Shown here piece by piece: positions 15,289-18,297 of a stretch of 18,297 nt of DNA (position 1 is the stretch's first letter; every line of letters starts with the position of its first letter). The stretch comes from RBG-16-68-21 sp035286665 (lineage in GTDB: Bacteria; Actinomycetota; Acidimicrobiia; Spongiisociales; UBA11373): NCBI GenBank assembly GCA_035286665.1, contig DATECY010000180.1, forward strand, positions 1 through 18,297. The letters run 5' to 3'. The notes beneath the pieces were generated by a model. That model saw only the letters and a list, made by a program, of their open reading frames with translations, was not told where the DNA came from and did not search any database. The position numbers and the translations under genes were made by a program.

Positions 15289-15975
15289 GTGAACAGCCGC
15301 TCCTCCACGCTCATCGCCATCCTGGCGGGGATGCTCATCGCCGGAGCCGCCCTGGTGGCGATCGTGGTGCTCACTCGAGGCGACGCCACGACCACCACCC
15401 AGGCGGCGGCCACCACCCAGGCCACCTCGACGACCGCGGTGGCGACAACCACCTCTACCGCATCGACCACCACGACCACCACGGCGCCTGCCTCCACGAC
15501 GACGGCCGGGCCGACCACCACCACGATCCCCTTCGAAGGCGACACCACCACCAAGTCGAATGCGACCCAGGTGGGCTCACCCGGCCCGACCCTCACCGAC
15601 GTTCGGTTTGGTGACCACGGCAACTTCGTCAGGGTCGTGTTCGACTTCATCGGTTCGGGCACCCCGATGTACGACGTCGGCTACGCCTCGCCTCCCTTCG
15701 TCGGAGGTGGGTCGGGCGAAGCCGTCCCGGTACTCGGTTCGGCGTTCCTTCGGATCCAGGTCGTTCCCGGTGCCCTGTACGACATCAACACGGGGACCCT
15801 CGTCTACGTCGGCGACACCACGATCGACCCCGGTATGGACCCGGTCGTGGAACTGCAGTTCGTGGACGACTTCGAGGCGTACATGACCTGGGTGCTCGGC
15901 TTGACCGGCCAGAAGCCGTTCACGGTCCAGGTGATGCAGGATCCGCTGCGGTTGGTGATCGACGTCGCCAAGTAA
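15289..15975 (+). CDS. AMIN-like domain protein, membrane-anchored and secreted
   Basis: A 228-residue exported protein. A single N-terminal hydrophobic segment (about 7-30, LIAILAGMLIAGAALVAIVV) acts as signal or anchor. No lipobox cysteine is present. A Thr/Ala-rich linker of about 50 residues follows (ATTTTQAAATTQATSTTAVA). The C-terminal domain (about 95-228) has TLTDVRFGDHGNFVRVVFDF, GSGEAVPVLGSAFLRIQVVP and PLRLVIDVAK. These match the actinobacterial AMIN-like family, a beta-rich domain thought to bind cell-wall material. GTG start chosen at 15289, with a TAnnnT box seven bases upstream; a GTG at 15262 is in frame but puts nine unlikely residues before the anchor. Function is inferred only at the level of cell-envelope association. 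Confidence 0.72.
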   Translation: MNSRSSTLIAILAGMLIAGAALVAIVVLTRGDATTTTQAAATTQATSTTAVATTTSTASTTTTTTAPASTTTAGPTTTTIPFEGDTTTKSNATQVGSPGPTLTDVRFGDHGNFVRVVFDFIGSGTPMYDVGYASPPFVGGGSGEAVPVLGSAFLRIQVVPGALYDINTGTLVYVGDTTIDPGMDPVVELQFVDDFEAYMTWVLGLTGQKPFTVQVMQDPLRLVIDVAK

Positions 15976-16070
15976 CTACTCCCTCGCGGCGTATTGGTCC
16001 TCCGCGTCCGCGATACTGAAGGGGATGACGCCGTCCGACGTGACGGTGCCGACCCAAGGGAGGCATGCCG

Positions 16071-16505
16071 ATGAGCATCGAAGCCTGGCGATGGTTCTGG
16101 GTGATCGCAGCAGCGGTGCTCACCGTCGCCGAGATCGCGACCGCAGGATTCTTCATGCTTCCGTTCGCCATCGGCGCCGCCGCTGCTGCCGTCGTCGCCT
16201 TCCTCAATGGGGCCGAGGCCATACAGCTGGGCGTCTTTCTCATCGTCTCGGCGATAGCCCTGTACCTCCTCCGGAACTTCGTCAAGCGGGGCGATCAGAA
16301 ACAGCCCAATGTGGGAGCGAACCGATTCGTCGGGCAGCGGGCACGCGTCATCGAGACCATCGACCCCGCCACGGGATTGGGCAGGGTGAAGATGGATACC
16401 GAGTTGTGGCGAGCGACCACCGATGGGGTCCTCATCCCCGAGGGCACCGAGGTGCGGGTGACCGAGGTCCGGGGCACACGGCTCGTCGTCGAACCGACCG
16501 ACTGA
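16071..16505 (+). CDS. NfeD family membrane protein
   Basis: A 144-residue membrane protein with three hydrophobic segments in the first 70 residues (WFWVIAAAVLTVAEIATAGF, FAIGAAAAAVVAFLNGAEAI, FLIVSAIALYLLRNF). A cytoplasmic OB-fold domain follows (about 80-144: RFVGQRARVIETIDPATGLG, then GTEVRVTEVRGTRLVVEP). This is the short NfeD form without the ClpP-like protease domain. I chose the ATG at 16071 since GGAGG is seven bases before it; the ATG at 16065 is only one base from the same site. It is followed 12 bases later by the SPFH gene, the standard NfeD-SPFH pairing, which is thought to organise membrane microdomains. Confidence 0.9.
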   Translation: MSIEAWRWFWVIAAAVLTVAEIATAGFFMLPFAIGAAAAAVVAFLNGAEAIQLGVFLIVSAIALYLLRNFVKRGDQKQPNVGANRFVGQRARVIETIDPATGLGRVKMDTELWRATTDGVLIPEGTEVRVTEVRGTRLVVEPTD

Positions 16506-16517
16506 GGAAGGAACAGC

Positions 16518-17438
16518 ATGAGTCCCATCGCAACCGTCTTGATCGTCGTCGGAGTCGTCTTTCTGATCGTCGTGGCGCGATCACTGAAGATCGTCACGCA
16601 GTTCGAGAAGGGCCTGGTCGAGCGCTTTGGCAGGTTCGACCGGATGGTCGATCCCGGCCTGCGGATCATCGTCCCGTTCATCGAGCGCATCCGGCGGGTG
16701 GACATGCGCGAGCAGGTGGTCGACGTGCCGCCTCAGGAGGTCATCACCAAGGACAATGTGGTGGTCACCGTCGACGCGGTCGTCTACTACCAGGCGACGG
16801 ACCCGGTGAAGCTGAAGTACAACGTCGCCAACTTCATCCTCGCCGCCACCAAGCTCGCCCAGACCAACCTGAGGAACATCGTCGGTGAACTCCAGTTGGA
16901 CGAGGCACTGACCTCACGCGACATGATCAACACCCAGCTGCGCACGGTTCTCGACGAGGCCACCGACGTGTGGGGCACCCGGGTGGTGCGCGTCGAGATC
17001 CAGCGGATCGACCCGCCACCGGACATCACCGAGGCGATGCACCGACAGATGAAGGCGGAACGCGACCGCCGCGCCACCGTCACCGAGGCCGAAGGTCAGA
17101 AGCGAGGAGCCATCCTCAAAGCCGAGGGCGTCAAAGAGGCCCGGATCCTCGAGGCCCAGGGCCAGGCACAGGCCATCAAGGAGGTCGCCGAGGCGGAGAA
17201 GTTCCAGAAGCTCACCGTCGCCGAAGGCGAAGGCCAGGCGATCGAGCGGGTATTCGGAGCGATCCACACCGGCAACCCGACGCCCGACCTGATCGCCATC
17301 CGCTACCTGCAGGCCCTGGGCGAGATCGCCAACGGGCAGGCCACCAAGCTGTTCCTCCCCATCGAGGCCACCGCGGTGCTGTCCAGCCTCGGCGCCATCA
17401 AAGAGATCTGGGCCGACAAGGAGGATGGGAAGGCATAG
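16518..17438 (+). CDS. SPFH/Band 7 protein (slipin / stomatin-like, QmcA-type)
   Basis: Membrane scaffold protein of 306 residues. An N-terminal hydrophobic anchor (about 4-21) precedes the Band 7 domain at about 22-185 (VTQFEKGLVERFGRFDRMVD, VVDVPPQEVITKDNVVVTVD, VYYQATDPVKLKYNV). An Ala/Glu-rich coiled coil lies at about 178-240 (AEGQKRGAILKAEGVKEARI). The C-terminal part (PDLIAIRYLQALGEIANGQATK) is typical of slipins. Such proteins oligomerise in the membrane with NfeD partners, here encoded just upstream. The ribosome site is GAGGAAGG, six bases before the ATG. No protease neighbour is present, so HflK/HflC identity is less likely. Confidence 0.93.
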   Translation: MSPIATVLIVVGVVFLIVVARSLKIVTQFEKGLVERFGRFDRMVDPGLRIIVPFIERIRRVDMREQVVDVPPQEVITKDNVVVTVDAVVYYQATDPVKLKYNVANFILAATKLAQTNLRNIVGELQLDEALTSRDMINTQLRTVLDEATDVWGTRVVRVEIQRIDPPPDITEAMHRQMKAERDRRATVTEAEGQKRGAILKAEGVKEARILEAQGQAQAIKEVAEAEKFQKLTVAEGEGQAIERVFGAIHTGNPTPDLIAIRYLQALGEIANGQATKLFLPIEATAVLSSLGAIKEIWADKEDGKA

Positions 17439-17458
17439 GGACGCCGTCTCCATCGTCT

Positions 17459-17560
17459 CTCCCCCCGCAGGGGGGAGTACGGCGAAACCGGGAGGGGGGC
17501 ACCAGACCAACCGGGCTGCCCCCTCCGGCCCTCCGGGCCACCTCCCCCTTCCGGGGGAGG
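17459..17560. repeat. Palindromic intergenic element (copy C) between convergent genes
   Basis: The left hairpin CTCCCCCC-GCA-GGGGGGAG is at 17459-17477. The right hairpin CCTCCCCC-TTCC-GGGGGAGG is at 17541-17560. Inner arms GGAGGGGGGCA (from 17491) and TGCCCCCTCC (17517-17526) are also inverted, so the whole is a long imperfect inverted repeat. It has the same layout as 3233-3373. It may serve as a terminator for the facing genes. Confidence 0.6.
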
Positions 17561-17666
17561 AAAACGACCGAGACGCCCCCAAGAGCGCGCACCCGGCCTT
17601 ACATCGCGTCTAGGCCAGTGAGAACGCTCAGGTGGTCCGCCCAGACCTGAGGGCCCGGGGCTTGTT

Positions 17667-18297
17667 CTAGGGGGCTTCGCAGCCGGTGACGGTCTCGGCG
17701 AGACAGAAGTCGGCGCCCCCACCCCCAAACACCACATCCACCCCGGCCTCCCCATCCAACGAATCGCCGCCACGACCACCCCGGATCACATCATCACCGT
17801 CGCCACCCCGCACCAAATCACCCTTGCCGCCCCCCCGCAGATCATCCGCACCCCCCTCACCCAACAGGGTGTCCCGACCCCCACCCCCCAACACCCGGTC
17901 ATCACCCTCGCCGGCACATATCACATCATCACCCCCACGACCCTTGATCGTGTCGGCACCACCCAGGCCCATGATCACGTCGTCTCCCCCGGCACCCACC
18001 AACACCTCGGCACCCTCGGTCCCCAGCACCGTCGCCTGAGCACCCCCACACGCCGAAAATACCTCAGGGAAGTTATCCACATCATCAGCAAACCCGTCAC
18101 CATCAGAATCCACCGAACCCCCCGCAACCGTGGTCGATGTCGTGGTCGAGGTAGTGGTCGACGACGTGGTGGTGGTCGACGACGAAGTCGTGGTCGAGCC
18201 GTCGTCGGAAGTCTCCAACACGTAGGCCGAACCCGCATTCGAGCCGGCATCATCATCGCGCGGGGCGCCGACCACCACCGTCCCCCTGAAAATCCCC
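17667..18297 (-). CDS. Secreted FG-GAP / RTX calcium-binding repeat protein, C-terminal part (5' end outside window)
   Basis: The frame is open through the right edge, so the start lies beyond 18297. The visible 210 residues begin with the end of an FG-GAP (integrin-type beta-propeller) repeat, GTVVVGAPRDDDAGSNAGSA. A Ser/Thr linker follows (18129-18197), then an Asp-rich calcium site, DSDGDGFADDVDNFPEV, like thrombospondin type 3. Twelve consecutive nonapeptides of RTX type (17700-18023; for example GGDDVIMGLGGADTIKGRGG) come next. The C-terminus has two cysteines, C192 and C200, counted from the GTG at 18278, perhaps a disulfide. RTX repeats fold into calcium-binding beta-rolls outside the cell. 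No secretion partner or enzymatic domain is visible here, so the role is unknown; a surface or cell-wall protein is likely. Confidence 0.85.
   Translation of the reverse strand, partial: GIFRGTVVVGAPRDDDAGSNAGSAYVLETSDDGSTTTSSSTTTTSSTTTSTTTSTTVAGGSVDSDGDGFADDVDNFPEVFSACGGAQATVLGTEGAEVLVGAGGDDVIMGLGGADTIKGRGGDDVICAGEGDDRVLGGGGRDTLLGEGGADDLRGGGKGDLVRGGDGDDVIRGGRGGDSLDGEAGVDVVFGGGGADFCLAETVTGCEAP

Noticed and set aside
16518..17438. HflK/HflC identity for the SPFH protein
   Set aside because: There is no paired second SPFH gene and no FtsH neighbour; the NfeD partner and sequence style fit a slipin/QmcA-type protein.
17700..18023. Regularly spaced 27-bp DNA repeats suggesting a CRISPR or minisatellite
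   Set aside because: The period equals nine codons and encodes RTX nonapeptides in an open frame; the units are imperfect and have no unique spacers.

Overview
This is a GC-rich bacterial window with strong codon bias, almost certainly from the Actinomycetota. The order dnaK-grpE-dnaJ-hspR with the MerR-type repressor HspR is an actinobacterial hallmark. Several secreted proteins have Thr/Ser-rich linkers just after the membrane anchor, and DUF427 and 'AMIN-like' proteins are present. My guess, not shown by any single gene, is an uncultured relative of the Acidimicrobiia. There is no rRNA, tRNA, CRISPR array, transposase or phage gene in the window.

Layout. (1) 1-3222, + strand: the 3' part of dnaK, then grpE, dnaJ and hspR, overlapping or nearly touching. 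This is a heat-shock operon whose promoter lies left of the window. (2) 3223-3395: a palindrome-rich intergenic element. (3) 3396-5398, - strand: a VapC/VapB toxin-antitoxin pair, a DUF427 protein and an alpha/alpha-toroid (terpene-cyclase-like) protein of unknown role. (4) 5496-8063, + strand: clpB, the disaggregase that works with DnaK/DnaJ/GrpE. (5) 8119-12712, - strand: a respiratory-type gene set. In transcription order it encodes a lipoprotein with an ethylbenzene-dehydrogenase-like heme domain, a membrane-anchored protein with four [4Fe-4S] cysteine sets, an NrfD/PsrC-type quinone-interacting membrane protein, and a membrane protein with an Ig-like domain and a C-terminal cytochrome c domain. 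(6) 12973-14945, - strand: a NarL-type response regulator and its histidine kinase, directly upstream of the respiratory set. (7) 15289-17438, + strand: an AMIN-like secreted or anchored protein, then an NfeD/SPFH (stomatin-like) pair. (8) 17667-18297, - strand: the C-terminal part of a secreted protein with FG-GAP, Thr-linker, Asp-rich and RTX calcium-binding segments.

How the genes fit together. Blocks 1 and 4 are the protein-repair chaperone network. Blocks 5 and 6 look like a regulated electron-transfer module: the kinase senses something outside the cell, the regulator probably acts on the 254-bp gap at 12719-12972, and the module passes electrons between the quinone pool, Fe-S clusters and c- or b-type hemes. 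No molybdopterin catalytic subunit is encoded here, although such modules usually have one, which makes this the most interesting part of the window. Three related hairpin-bearing intergenic sequences (3233-3373, about 15213-15250 and 17459-17560) look like copies of a small palindromic repeat family.
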